DNA of 64,000 nucleotides from Enoplosus armatus (GCF_043641665.1 NC_092192.1:22302978-22366977); one strand, 5' to 3'. Counted from the first letter of the stretch, positions 24,475 to 38,116 are shown. Notes: generated from the letters alone by a model not told the origin. A program made the numbers and translations.

Positions 24475-24602
24475 TGCGTTTGGTTTAAAGAAATAGAAAC
24501 AAGCCAGAGCGTTTTTTTTCCCCCCCTCCATCCCAGAATAATAATGGGTTGACCTTTTGACCAGACCTTTCTCTGAAGTGTGGCCTGGCAATGCGAGACT
24601 AC
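24475..24602. repeat. Dispersed repeat, copy 2 of a pair with 4671-4760
   Basis: A more complete copy: it starts near GTTTAAAGAAATAGAAACAA and ends CTGGCAATGCGAGACTA. The two copies in one window, in the same orientation and with similar divergence, support a true interspersed family rather than chance. Confidence 0.7.
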
Positions 24603-25846
24603 AACGATGATGAAAAGTCAATTTACACCCATAATAACGCCCGTAGAAACACATGTGGAGGTAGACCGTTTCAGAGGATTCACTCACTCACTACGAGTCC
24701 GTGTAATGGGCAAGAAAAGACCGTTGTGATGGCCCGGTGCTTGTCCACATATCGGGTGTCAGACATCGCGTCGTGTATCGTGTCGTTCCAGCAATAAGGA
24801 ACGAATGAAAGCGCAGGTAGGTAGTCAGTAATGACGTTAGCTGCTGCACCGCAAAGGCAGGGCGGTCTAGACTCCTCTCAGGTCTCCCATCGCCCCCATC
24901 ACTCGGCTGAGTTAACTCAAGACGCCACCCCTGACCTCGGTATCAGATCTCCTGGCAGCTTGCACGACCCAGAGACCACCCCCACCCCTCGCCCTCCTCC
25001 CCCAGCCTACCGACGCCGCATCCTATCCTGGAGCCTGGCCCCTGTCGCGTCGCGATCGGGCCTGTTAATGTTAGACGGATGACAGAGAGCTGAAGAAACG
25101 TTCTTGCAGGAGGGAGGGGGGGGGGGGCGCGCGCACTGTTGGTTGGTTGGCAGCTTCTCACCAGCAGATGTTAGTTCCTTAAAATACAATCAGCTCCTGT
25201 CAGATGGGTTTCCAACAGACGCCTCTTGATTTTTGTCCCCCCCCCCCCCCCCTCTCTCTCTGCTTGTGATCGGTGGCACTTTAATGAAATGCAGAAAGGG
25301 CCAATTAAATCTTTGCTGTCAGAAGTCAGTGTTAGGAGACCACTATAAAGTTTAACTTTGTTTTGACAGCAGCAGCAGGTCATCCAGATAACTTTGTTGC
25401 ACACATATATAGCTGAGGGCTGGTTTGGGTTTTCAAAATGGACGACAAATGAGTGGCCGGAACGACTGAAAGTATGAAATGCTCAGCCCAAAATGAACTT
25501 TCGCCTCTGTTATAGCACGTGACAGGCACATGTTGCTAGCAGCTTTTACAGAACCCCCCCCCCCCCCCCCTCCCCGCTCCTAATATCATCCACCCTTTAA
25601 AGCAGAAAGCATCGCAGGAATTTTCCCGGCGCTCTAACGAAAACCAGCTGAACGCAGCAAGACAAACTCAAAAAAACAGTGAAACTCGAGACGCCTGTCA
25701 AACACCTCACGGCCGGGTTTTCATATTTTTCCCTGAAAAAAGCCCCTAACTTAATAATCAGGCTCCTTTTCAGGTCCAAAGAAGTTGCCTTGGCTTGTCT
25801 TAGTTCATGACATCAGGAGAGCACTTACCCAAAAACAAGGACACAT

Positions 25847-25871
25847 TATTATTATTATTATTATTATTATT
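25847..25871. repeat. (ATT)n trinucleotide repeat
   Basis: Eight units in intron 2. Confidence 0.95.
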
Positions 25872-27024
25872 GCTTTTGCCCTTGAGACGTTTCAGGCAGC
25901 TGCACATCGACGACGTCGCAAGCGAGGCTCCGCGAGGTCGCGCGGGTCCGTGTTTGTCAAGTCAAAAGGGTTCGGCGTGCACTCTGAGCCTCTCGCCTTC
26001 AACGCCAGCGTCTGATCGGCCCATCTGTGTTGCTGCACGTCCAGCTTTCTGATGCCGCGGCCCCTTTGGGAGGCGACGTCCTCTGCAGCTGTCTGCAAAC
26101 AGACGCGAGCGCAGGGACACAACTTGACGCACAGCGGTTGCCCTCGCAGATAAGAATCCCTGATCCATGGCGGTCGGGGAGGAAAGACTGAAAGCGTGTG
26201 TGTGTGTGTTTTACTTGCGTCGCCTTCCTGCAGGCCCGCACAAACCCACAAACACACTTTTGGAGCCTCGCCTCCCAGAGAGGGAGGTTATGTAGAACAG
26301 AAAACAGCAGCCAGTGCCAAAGCCGGGCCAGTGCCAGCTCCTGCCAGCCCCCTCGGCGTGGCACCAGTGGGACCGGAGATAAGGCCACAGGCATATGAGC
26401 CTGCCTGGAGCCGGGGGGGGGGGGCTCAGTGTGCCAGAGAAGGCGCAAGATGGCACTTCGTGGCACGGTGTCACTTCGCTCCCCAGCCTACGACTTGGAA
26501 GCGCTGGGGGCTAACCGAGGGGGATTGGTGTGTATATTTGGTATCGGGGTGGAAGCCAGCGCAGTGGGAAGGGATGGAAGGTTCAAGAGGTTTAACCCCC
26601 TCACGGTCCATCTGCTGCAGGCTGGGAAGGCAGGCAGGGCGATGAAGGCCGCTGAGCTGCAGCATGGATGATGAACTGGCAGAATTTTGCCGACAAAAAA
26701 AGCGCACAAAGTTATGGATTTCAGCTTTAAAGTGATACACAAAAAAAAAAAAAAAAATCGGATCTTTTGAAGATCAAACGCGCTGCGCAGGCGCTATAAA
26801 GGGGCGGCTGTGAAATGTTTGTAGCGTCCTCGCCGACGGAGAACATCTGCTGCGGCTGGAATTCAAGTATCTCACCCAACCCCTGCTGCAGTGTAATCAA
26901 CTTGCACTCGATTTTCTCCCGCCCCCCCCCCCGCTGCAAATTGCTGTTGTTGTTGTTGTCCTGAGTGTGAGAGCGCAGCATGGACACAGGTTAAGTGTTG
27001 GGCAACGGGAACATTTTGACCCGT

Positions 27025-27100
27025 TGGTGCTGATTACCAAATTAGGGGGTTATCCTCTGGGCAACCTACTGAATGGCTGTTGAGATATTTCACTCTAGCC
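27025..27100. repeat. Fragment of a fish dispersed repeat (GTTGAGATATTTCA type)
   Basis: AATGGCTGTTGAGATATTTCA followed by CTCT, preceded by ATTACCAAATTAGG, resembles the tail of a common teleost repeat with CCAATAGTTGTTGAGATATTTCA. This is probably the same family as the fragment at 59855-60060. Assignment is from memory. Confidence 0.45.
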
Positions 27101-28121
27101 TCCCCTCTTTGCCTCCAGAGTGACTAAAACTAGTTTTAACGTCTGCGACGCTACTTTTAATCTTTTCCTGTATAACAATAATAAATAAAGATATGAACAC
27201 AGCTAGTAATAAGATAGATCTCTTTGTGCCAGTGTAATGTAAATATATATATATATATTCACTAGTTGTAATATTGGCTGTGCATTTTGGTCTCGACAGG
27301 TACAATAGCTCCTACTCATTGTTTCTCAAGTGAGCGCAGACCACCTTTCCTTTGCAAACACTCATGCTGACAATTCGTCGCCCGATGAGTCATTAGGGAA
27401 GGTTCAGCTCGGTTACCTCGGGAACCGCTTCCACTCATTGTTAACGACACGGCGATGGATGCGATGCTTGATGCATGGACTGCGAGAGTCTTCTCGAGCT
27501 TCAGTCGGCGGGCTTTAACCTCAGACACGGTGGCGCTGGCGTTTTTCAAACCGCACATTCCTTTATCCCACATTAAGAACAGATCACAACCTTCCGAAAA
27601 CGTGCGCTTTTGCGCCCCGATCCCAATCCGATTTCACACATTAAAAGATTCTGTGATCCTTGAAAATGTGGCCGGGAGCAGAGGCCAGTCGATGTCAGGT
27701 GCAAAAAAAAGAAAGGTCAGCCAAGCACAATAGACCTAACTTAACAGGGCCAGAGACCCCTGGGTGGGGATTGGACTTTCAGAGTGACGTTTTCATTATG
27801 CCTGCTCCGTCGCTGCCGCCTGGCTTTATGGCTCATGAATATTCACGCCAGCAAGGGAGGGGAAGGAGGGCTGGGGGGGGGGGGGGCGGAGTCAGAGACA
27901 TTTCAAATAAAACCCACAGTGGTAAACCTCTAAGGGTTTTATGCCTCCAAAACCACCACCACCACCACCTCCCACTACCATTTTTTTTTAAAGGTTGTTT
28001 GGAGGTTAAGCCTTCAAGGTTCAAGATGGCAGCTGCCTTGTGGAATTTGGGGAATGAACAGGTGAGGAAGTGATGAAACTCCTGTTTTTTTTTTCCTCCT
28101 GCCTTTGTGTGAATGTGTCCT

Positions 28122-28261
28122 TGTGTGTGTGTGTGTGTGTGTGTCTTTGTAACGGTTGCCTGGGCCAACTTTCTCACTCGTAGTAATCCTAGACACCAGT
28201 GAGGGAGAAACAGCTGAACAGCACTGTCACCGCTTGGATCCTCCTTTCTCTTTCTGTCTCC

Positions 28262-28314
<53 letters not shown>
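28122..28314. repeat. Convergent (TG)n and (CA)n pair
   Basis: (TG)n at 28122-28144 and (CA)n at 28264-28314, 120 nt apart on the same strand, so the transcript could fold into a long hairpin. Confidence 0.95.
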
Positions 28315-28316
<2 letters not shown>

Positions 28317-29524
28317 GTCATTCTGTTTTTGATCACCGAGACCCCTGTGCAGAAAAATGGATTTCAAGGTTTATGGATTTGGAAATGGGGAAAGGATTTG
28401 GGGGTTGGGGGTTGGTTATAGGAAAGAGTTACAGCGGGAGAGAGAAGTATAGGTTGGGTGGCTCTGATAAAACAGCCCCCCCCCCCACCTCCCCCTCCCC
28501 CATGTCGCTGCCCTCTGTCCCTGTTATTAACCCCAGTGGTGCGGAGCCATATGGGCTGTGATTGGAGCTCCGCGGTGCGTGCTGTCATACACAGTGGAGT
28601 GCAGTCACACTGACATGTACATCTACACGGACCGCAGCTGACCCGCTGTCACTTCCTGTAGACACGTGGCATTATAAAGGGGCGCAGTATGAGCAAGGTC
28701 AGGTAGATGGGTGGTTTTAAAAGATCTTTCAAAGATCCAGTGGGAGGGAAAATGCCTTTTCATGTGATCATGTTGAAATAAAGCCGATGAAAGCCTCTAC
28801 TCCGAAGGCTAAATGCCATTCTGTGCACTGTAAAAATAGAGTGTTCCCATTTGCTTCAACTGAATACCTGTTTTTTTTTTGTTTTTTTTCCCTCTTTAAA
28901 CCTATTTTGAATAACCTGTTCTGAGCTGTTAACAGCGGTTTTATCTGTCAACCTGCTCTGAATGAGCTGCTCTTAGCTGTTGGCCCGCTTCGAATGAGCT
29001 GATGTGATCTGCCGTGCCATTATGAGACTGAGGCTGATTTTATCCGTGGGTCTTTAAACGTGTTCAGGTTGATGTCTGGGCGGCGTCGGTGAGCAAGCCC
29101 TCGCCATTACTGTAGCTACATTAGTTCTAGGCACGGAAAGGTTAGGTTAGGCCGAGAATCCAAATTGCCGTCGCTAACGCCGCTAATTTAACAAAAGACC
29201 TGTGATGTTTTCTGATCAGCGTGGCGCGTCCATTGGAGTTTTGTTGTTGTTGCTGTTTCCTGGAGCACTTTGTCCATTCGGATCCATCTGTCAAGGCGCC
29301 TGCTGTTGAGCCTTATTTTCAAATGACCTCCTCCTCCTGCTTTTTTTTTAGGACGCCAGGACGCGTGTGTGTCATCACGCCCGTATAGTGTATGAATCCG
29401 CTTGTGGGTGTTTGTATTTTCGGCGCGCCGAGCCAAGAGGGAGTGATACAGCAACACACCGTCACCTCTCACACCGAACTCCTCAGCTGTGACGTTCCCA
29501 GTGGCTGGACGATAACAAGCTCTC

Positions 29525-29527
<3 letters not shown>

Positions 29528-29570
<43 letters not shown>

Positions 29571-29832
29571 ATTAGTTCTGAGGTGTATTCATGCTTCACT
29601 AATGGGATTGCAGGTCCCGGCCTTGCGGAGGACAGGAGCCGGTGGCCATTCTGGTCTTAAAAGAGGGGGATCAGATGGCCGGAGTGAGGCCGTGGGCCTC
29701 TGGCTTAACCCCCTCTGAATGATCCGGGACCGTCTGCTGGTCATTGAGCCAGACCCACCAGCCAAACCCTCCTCCAGAGGATAGCCATGAATTAATTAGA
29801 CCATACTAAAGGCGAGTGCGACCAGTGACCAG

Positions 29833-29862
<30 letters not shown>
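29528..29862. repeat. Two (TG)n microsatellites
   Basis: (TG)n at 29528-29566 and 29835-29862, same orientation. Confidence 0.96.
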
Positions 29863-29863
<1 letters not shown>

Positions 29864-31031
29864 CATAAAGGGTCAGTGGGACAAAAGCAGAAGGATGAGG
29901 GGTTGGGGGTGGTTCGGGGGGGGGGGGGGGAGGCGTTGACAACAGGTGGTGTGAGGAAGAGCTTTAACCTCCTCCCCCTCTTTAACGACAGTGTAGCACA
30001 GGGGCCACAGGGGCTGAGGAGAACAATAAAGGCCCCTTGCCCCAACTGTTGTGTCCAATCATGCCCCATTATCTCCCGGAGCTGCTGATCACAGTCCCTC
30101 TGTGCTGAAGGGCTGTGCCCTGGGTTTCTCCCCATGTGCCCTTATGTGTGAATGCATATTTGTACTTACGCATGCACGTACGCGCAGGGGGTGTGCACAT
30201 GAAAAGCAACGCAGTACAATCCAACAGTGCAGCATCAGAGAGCATCCACTGTCGTAGCAGCAGTTTGGGGTGTTGCACTGGGTTCCCCCTCCGAACACAC
30301 ACACACACACACACACACAGTGCGGACTCACCTTGAATTTCAAAAGCGACAGTCATTGCCTAGAGCTATGACTTGTTGTGATTTAGTAACATTTTTTGCA
30401 AATGAGTACATTCAGTTTTTGCTGATTTGAATGTGGGCAAAGGGTTTAATTTGCCCCCTTTTCACATTTTAAGGACAATAAAACAAAAATATTGAATATA
30501 TTTTCTTTTCCCAATAAGCCTGAATGCATTTCATGAATATTTAAGCATTTTTTTGGGGGGGGGGTCTTGATTAAGAATGTAATTGATCAAGAGTCATTAT
30601 TCACGGCCTTATAGGATGCAAATGACCCCCTGTTTGGGCTCATCGAGGCCAACAATAGCCCTCTGGCAAAGCTACACAAGAGGGCTGTGTGGTGTTGGTG
30701 TGTTGCTCCAGGGTACAGATTAAGAGACTGAAACGCGAACCAGGAAGTCCAGTTGGGAGCCTTATCAGACACAAAGACACCGCCCAGCCGCTTATACTCC
30801 TTTTGGACAGAATTGCAACTGGGAAGTTACCGCAGCAGCGACGATTTGCTCCTCTGTCTGTCCGTGTTTGTCAGCTAAACATGCTACAAGGTATTCCTGT
30901 GCATGCAATGCTTACTTCTAGTTCTGTGGTTGATTGGTCACCAGATGTTGCACCGCTCGGGGGCAAAGGTCGAACCTGGATGAACCCTTTCCCAGACTGA
31001 CAGAGCCCTCTGCAGCGTCACCCCTGCTGCT

Positions 31032-31088
31032 GCACCAATGTGGCCGTCTCATTGAAATGAATGAATGAGGAGCCTGTGCTCTTTAATG
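31032..31088. repeat. Short dispersed repeat, copy A of a pair with 33157-33203
   Basis: CTGCACCAATGTGGCC, then GTCTCATTGAAATGAATGA and ATGAGGAGCCTGTGCTC, matches copy B at 33157-33203 apart from small gaps. Same orientation, 2.1 kb apart within intron 2. Confidence 0.55.
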
Positions 31089-33156
31089 TACCAAATGTGC
31101 ACGTGGGGGGGACATCACGCTAAAACACAGTCAGCACTGAATCGGCAGAGAAAGTAGAACAAAGGGCAATTATAATGTGACGAGATGCTAGAGGGGGGGG
31201 ATAGACGCAAATAACAGATAGCACAGTGATGGCAAATGGCCGTCAGTTGGGTACATCGGGGCGCCATTAACGGCAGACAGTGAGCAGTATTGACAGGCCA
31301 GCGTGATCAATACACAGTTCAAACGAATCAATCGAACGCAACCGGAGCGTCATTACAGAGAGAGAGAGAGACAACAACAAAAAAAAAAAAAAAAGGGGGG
31401 GAGGGTTGCCAGTCTTGTTACTGAGCAGGAAAACAACAACAGGTTGGGGTTATACAGGAGCTCATCCTGGTCAAAGGACAGCTCAGTGTCCAGCAGCTGC
31501 GGGACGCCTGGCCGCTGGTAGCTAGACGTTTCAGCGTTACCGCGGGACGACTTCATTTAGTTGCCAGTTGAGAGTCCGGTGTAATTGTCACGCGCCAACT
31601 TAATACGGTCACTGGAAAACATCGCTAAGTCATCAGACAACAAATTCCAATTGGTGGGAAAGCCGTTCCAATTGTTAGCATTATGTTAGTTGACACGCTT
31701 CCCGGTCTGCACGTAAAACAAAGGGTTTCTGCTTGTCCCTCGTATGTTGACAACTGCCTGCTGCTGCCGTCGTCGCATCGCGAGCATCCTCTTGAGCGCT
31801 GACAGCATGTTCAACAGCAGAGGTTGCTTGATCCTGAGCGTCAGCCTCGTTGGATGTGCTTTTAGTATGAGCGTCTTTGTTCACTTCTGACGCCGTTCTT
31901 CTCGTCTCGCCTGTCTCAATTCCCTGACTGGTACCAGAATAAGGACTGTTTCCAAAGGTTTCCAACCGTTGGAACTTTTCCATCGACAGAAGCATTCACC
32001 TTTGTGTGCTCGGTATGGCCGAAACAATGCCGGTTGCAAGACCTTTGTGGTGAAAAAAGGCGTTTCATGGGGGATTTCGGTATATTTGACTTGCCTGCAA
32101 ATGGTAAATACGAGGGCGAACAGCTGTGGAAAATGCTTATTGATTTCTACTCACGTGTATTTGTGCAAGATTCATTTCTCTTTTAAGATGCGCTCCCACC
32201 TCAGAGTTAGAAAAGGTCAGTGAACGGGGGCTTAAGTCATTCAAGTGGAGCTAAATGGATTTCTGCTCCAAGATCCATCTGTTTTTAGAGTTTGTTGACA
32301 GGGTGGAAAATTGGAACTGTTGCTCTTCCCTCCCCCAGTCGCGCCACCACCTCCACCTCCACCTCCTCCCCTTTCAGCGCAGGGGTATGAACAGGCATGG
32401 CACACTAACGGGGTGAAAAGTGTGCTGGGCACGAGGCGGGATACAAGGCCCGACCATCTGCTCCAGCTATGTGAACACATTCGTGTACGTTTGACAGGAA
32501 GAACTGCGGCATTGGTTTGGGCTTCCGCCATAAGCTGCGTTAGCAGACAGGGACAGCTGACAAGGTGGGGGTGGGGGTCATCTGACACGGGCAGACTGGC
32601 TCGCCTCCAACAGGAAGACGCTGATGTCAAAGAAACGATTCACCTTCTTCACCTCTCAGGCACCGGCAGGGAAAGAAGGCAGTGTGAAAGTCGGTGGCCT
32701 AACAGTAAATGCGCACATATGCAGAAAATGACCAGGCCGTATGTATGTGTGTGTGTGTGAACAAACAATAAGATACACTGCTGAGAAAAAAGGACTTGCG
32801 AGACGGCCAGACAGCATAGAAACCTGCTGACAGACTCACAGACGACCGCCAGGGTTCTCCTGCTTTTAGCCATCCGTCTCCCAGCGAACACGTCTGGGTG
32901 TTTTTCCACCAATACTAGAACAAGCCTTTGTGAACGCAAGCTGCAAATCCAGCGTCACACCATGCGATTCCCGCAACAAGCAAGGTGAGATGATTCAGTT
33001 CCAGGAAGTCCAATGTGAGCGCTAAAGCCATGAATTTAAAGGCTGACGAAATATTCTACTTGGAATCGGCATTCGCAAATACTACTTGACTTTGTCTTAC
33101 ATCGTAGCACCTTGTTTGTTTGACAACTCTATTTTTTCTTTTTTTTTTTTAGACCG

Positions 33157-33203
33157 GTGCAGTGGTCTCATTGAATTGAATGAGGAGGCTGTGCCTTTAT
33201 GAC
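33157..33203. repeat. Short dispersed repeat, copy B of a pair with 31032-31088
   Basis: GGTGCAGTGGTCTCATTG, then AATTGAATGAGGAGGCTGTGCC, aligns to copy A with a 4-base deletion. Source family not recognised. Confidence 0.55.
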
Positions 33204-33523
33204 GCCGTCCCATAGTGAGTCTGAGCACGGCCTAAATCACCCCGTTATAAGTTCACTTGAATGGCCTTATTGTTGGGAGTGGAATCCTTCAAGGTGCTCA
33301 TTGCCACCGTCCCACTGCAGTGGTCAATAATTAATGGGTTGTGTGAGAGTGGGTCCGTGTTGAGTGGGGGCTCCGATTGTCTATAGGTGTCCGCCCCATT
33401 CCCCTTGAGGTCGAGTTAAGGAGTGTTTCGGGTTTTCCAGATGGGTGAACTACAGTAGCCTTGATTGGGCCGGAGGGTCAGCTGAGGGCAGTTCGGGGCG
33501 GGCGGGTTTGGGGGAGTTGTGGT

Positions 33524-33545
33524 GGGGGGGGGGGGGGGGGGGGGG
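33524..33545. repeat. G22 homopolymer
   Basis: Uninterrupted G run in intron 2, after a G-rich stretch. Confidence 0.96.
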
Positions 33546-34989
33546 CTTCAGTTGCCTTACAATGGGCTTCTCAGCAATTCCCGGTGACCCTCTTACCCCG
33601 CTGCTATAGGCTGCACGACGTCGGCCATTACTAGATTAAAGTAATCCTCTTCAGGGCCAGACAATTGCTTTATTAGCTGACCACACACGGGAGCCTGACC
33701 ACCTCTGTAATGGCATTGTTGTGGGGGGCCCCCGGGGTCCCGGGGTGGGTGTTATTGGTGGAGGGTGGGCAGAAGAGGGGAGGGGGTGGAGGTTTATCTT
33801 CGTTTTTTTTTTTTGTGCCTCTCCTTAGCAGTGCCATGCATACATTACTTCTGCATCACTTCTCCTTGTTTATCCATTCGCACCATTTGTCTGTGTTCTC
33901 CATATATGTGTTGGGGGGGGGGGGGGGGGTCCTTCATTTTTATGTTGCAACATACACACTTGCAAATGCACACACGCCACCCTCCACACCTCATATTCTA
34001 TATCACATCGGTGGACATATTGCTGGACTTACAATCCGATTAAGTGCGCATGTGGACGTGCATGTTGGCAAATCCCCCTCCTCCTCCTCCTCCTCCTCCT
34101 CCTCCCTTCTTAGCATGCAGTCCAGATTTTTTTTTTTTTTTCTCTCTGAATCTCTCCACTGGCTTGTTTTTGCCAAACAACTCCCATCAAAATGCTGTTT
34201 CATCTCCTCTCTTCCTCAGTTTCTAAAAGGCATGGCGCATTTCCAACTAAAGCAAAAATGTTCCTTTAAAATCCACTCCAGGATGTCTGTGTTTCTGCCG
34301 ACAGACCTTTCTATGTCAAAAGGGGCATATGCTGTTTTTTTTTTTTTTTTTGCAAGCCTGTCAATCGGGCGAGATCGGCTTCACCTGATCATTTATTCAG
34401 CTTCACGCGGAGTGGAGAGCCGCTCAAGCTGAATTAAGTATTGTCAAACAGTTTGAATATTTCATGAATAGCTGGGGTAATTTGGGATGTCTCCATCTCC
34501 GTCAGCTACGTCATAGTGTCCAATGAGAGGGGCGCACATTTGCTTCGGAAACAAAGAGTCGCGGGGCTACGTGATGCATCTCTTCCGGGATATATGCCAG
34601 TATCCATTAAAGAGGAGGCTCGCGCATGGCGAGTTCATAACATCTGTGCATGGCGGACTTCACGACATTAATTGAAAATGATCTTCAGTCCTTTTGTTTT
34701 ATCATCAAACGTACACTCCTCCACTTGGAAAAAAAGATGCGCAGCTTCATTACATTGATAGATTTGACATGGGCTGCACATGGAACAACCATTCACCTTG
34801 ACTGTACTCCATCTAACATGTCTTTCCTCCTCAGAGGTCGCGAGCCTTCACTGTTTATCACCGGTTCCCATTAAGAGACTAAAGAACGTGGGGGGGGGGG
34901 GGGATAAATCTCAAACACAGCTTTTTAATAATGTGATGTTATTGATCCACGCCAGGAAATAGTTTTTCTTGCCCCTCGCTGCAGGAGGT

Positions 34990-35165
34990 CAGAAGTCAGG
35001 GTCAGCTCCACGCAGCGGCACCTTGGAGTAAGAAACAAATCATTGTCTTGCCCGAGGACGCTTCAGCTGTGGCCGCGGCGGCTCGTGGCACTAACCCGGG
35101 TTCTCCGTTTGAATGATGCCTCTCGTAACACCAGTCTGCGCGATCCGGTCCCGGCACCTCTTGGA
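34990..35165. repeat. Decayed fish dispersed repeat (GTCTTGCCCAAGGACACTTC type)
   Basis: ATTGTCTTGCCCGAGGACGCTTCAG, then CACTAACCCGGGTTCTCCG and ATGATGCCTCTCGTAACACC, follow the order of a repeat common in teleosts. Only one copy was noticed in this window. Confidence 0.5.
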
Positions 35166-35346
35166 GGAAAAGCCAAGAGGCGGGGAGCCACCGTGCTACT
35201 TTAATTCCCAGAGAGTCCATGCTCTGCTGAGTTTGGTCTGCAAGTTGTCAGGGGTCGGGAGGGGGGGGGGGGGGGGTCATGTGTGTATCCCATCAGGGAT
35301 TGCAGAGATGAAACACATAGATGAAAAATTGGCAGAAAAACACATT

Positions 35347-35348
<2 letters not shown>

Positions 35349-35394
<46 letters not shown>

Positions 35395-35396
35395 CA
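35349..35396. repeat. (CA)n microsatellite
   Basis: About 24 units with one CG interruption near the 3' end. Confidence 0.97.
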
Positions 35397-36567
35397 GGGC
35401 CAACGTGGCATGCCAGGGGAGGTTTGTGGTGGATTAACCTCAAGGTTGCCGGGTGGGTGAGCACAGCCGGAGCAGAAGCACCAGCTCCGAATTGGGATGG
35501 GAACCTGCTGCTGCGCCACACACAGGTGAACGCTCCCCATGCCAGGAGACCGGAGGGATTTACACGCGAATGTGTATGAGCGTACACACGTTTGTGTTTA
35601 TAGTAGACTGGCTTTATCCATGTCTGCGCATAAACTTTGGGGCATTTTCTGTAGCACCAGGTTAATGGGGTGGGGTGAGGGGGTGGAGGGGTGGGGGTAG
35701 ATTTCTGCCCGCCAAGTAGTATTTTAATACGGACCCCCTCTTGACTTGAAATATGGCTATTTCAATCAAATGGGCTTGGCGCCGCGCCTCAGGCTTGTTC
35801 TGCTCTGTTTGAGTGGGGGGGGTGGAGATTGAGCAGGAGGGATGGAAGGTTAGCCAAGGCCTTTGATAGCTCTCTAGACGCACGCACACACACACACACA
35901 CGCACATATATGCACAAAGTCCAGTCTGAGTCTCATTGACCAGTAATCATTTCTTTTGCTTTTAGTCTTTGTCTTGATGGGACGACCTGGATGAACCAGA
36001 TGAACCTGCACACACCTGCATTCCCTAATAAAAATGGCTGATGTTGTATAAAGGAGAAGTAAAGAAATGTTGACAGCGAACGCACAGGCAAAGTAATAAA
36101 CTATTTTCACCCTGAGAAAATCTCCCAGGGAATTCTGTTTTTATCGGACAATCCTCTCGGGCTTGATATACACCAAGTGCCAAACATTCAGCCAGCGCAG
36201 GCAGTAATGTGCCCTGTAGGTAGCCGGATTCATGCTTGACGCAGGGGGGGTTAACGGGAATCCCGCTGTAGACTTCTATGGCCTGGGTTTTAATTTATGG
36301 TTCAGTGTCGGATTTCAACTCATGGAGTGAATGTGGCGTTAGCGCGGTCTGGCCATATCACAGCTTAAATGAGACAGCGCGTTTGCATGGCTGATAGCTA
36401 ACGTTAGAACGGTCCAGATGTCGACGCCCTCATCTGAATCGGTCAGTCCTCATTTCCTCGTCCTGATTGCCTTGTGAGACTCTCCAGCTCCCAGCGGTTT
36501 CTGTAGGATGACTTGCATCATTTTGACCACACGCACTGGTTGCAGCTCCATGCTAACAGGGGCACCA

Positions 36568-36586
36568 CCCCCCCCCCCCCCCCCCC
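36568..36586. repeat. C19 homopolymer
   Basis: Uninterrupted C run in intron 2. Confidence 0.96.
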
Positions 36587-37733
36587 AAAGTTGGCCTGAT
36601 CATCCTCAACCTCTGTTCCTCGGCATGTTATGGGTGACCTGCTTCATTATAACACACACACGAACATCCCCTCCCCATGAGCACCCCTTTTCCCCTCTAG
36701 TGTCTGTGTGGTTGTTAATGAGTGCCTCCTGTGCTGGCTCACTGCTGCATGTGGGGCCCACGGTCATATTGGCTGCAGACTGCACCGCTGCCAAGTATTA
36801 GCCCCCCCCCCTCCCCCGCTCCTCATCCACCCTGAGCCCACCCCCCTTCCAACACGTCTGGGTGCGACAAGACACTGTGGAGGGGCCAGGCATTTATGAG
36901 CGCTTAAAAAGCTGTGACACGTCACACCTTGACAGATAACCTCATCTATTTTTTTTTCTCAGCAGCACTGGGGTAGGGGGTGGGGGGGGCATCATAAACA
37001 GTATCAGAGGATGGCATGAATGTAATAATGGTGTTTCTTGTCATTGTAATTATCTTGGGCTCGTCTCTGATGATCATGCTGCAAGATTAAGTTGATCGAT
37101 GCTAATAACAGGCGTATAATCTGCCTGCAATGTGTCACAGTGACTTGTGGATTTCGTTCCAGCGTCGCCCGAGCCCAGTGGCTAATAATCGGTTTTCCTG
37201 AGGCTCGCTGGGAGAAATGGCATAGTGTCAATTTGTACTGTAGAGGTTTTCTGTCAACTTCCTGGTCAGGATCAATTTTGGCAAGCACTCCAGTGCTCTA
37301 TCGAACTGATTGTTTTCATTTTAACGCCCCATCTCCTCGCCAACCGCCCGCCCCCCCCCCCAAAAAAAAAGGGAGATTTTCCAAACATTCAGCTCGACCT
37401 GTAGGCTCTCGTTTTTTTTTTTTTTTGCCAGCTACGCACGGAAATCATTTTTCATGCTCTTGCCGTCGTGGCTGGCGGGACCAGCTGCTTTTCAACCCAT
37501 CAGCCCAGGTTCGGTGGCAGCATGGGTGGGGAGGGCTCCGGGTGAGGGTGGGTGGGTGGGTGGGGTCGGGGCAGCTGTTGTGGCTGCTAAATGGGCTCAG
37601 CTGACGGGACTAAGCAGCAGCAGCGGCGGTGGCCTAAATGGCTACGCCAGCTGATGCGCTAAGGGACAAAAGCAAATGGACGGAGTAAATTTGAGCGGAT
37701 AAATGCGTCAGACATTGATGAACAGGTTTTGTT

Positions 37734-37747
37734 GTGTGTGTGTGTGT

Positions 37748-37782
<35 letters not shown>

Positions 37783-38116
37783 ATTGTGTGCTTGAAAGTG
37801 CACGGCATGCAGTAATGCTCAGGCCGAGAAGGTGACCCTTCTGGACTCAGGGTCTCCAGGAAGGAGTAATTGAAATGCCCCGTTGCTATGATTCCCGTTC
37901 ATTTAGCTTCAGCGCCGGCTCAATTTTGCTGTTGGCCATGTGAGCATTTGCAGAGAGCTAAACCACGTTATGTCATTTACTCAAGGCCATAAAACACAGC
38001 ACCATGAGAAAAATGCAATTACACTTTAAACCAAGTCGGGGTTTTTTTTTTTAGAGGCAGGGACATTTCAGGTCAGCTGTAAGAAAATACTATGAAGAAA
38101 TGTTAAGGGCTTCTTG

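Noticed and set aside
33710..34432. 240-codon plus-strand open frame
   Set aside because: Runs through G, T and CTC homopolymer tracts and shows no family resemblance. Treated as chance.
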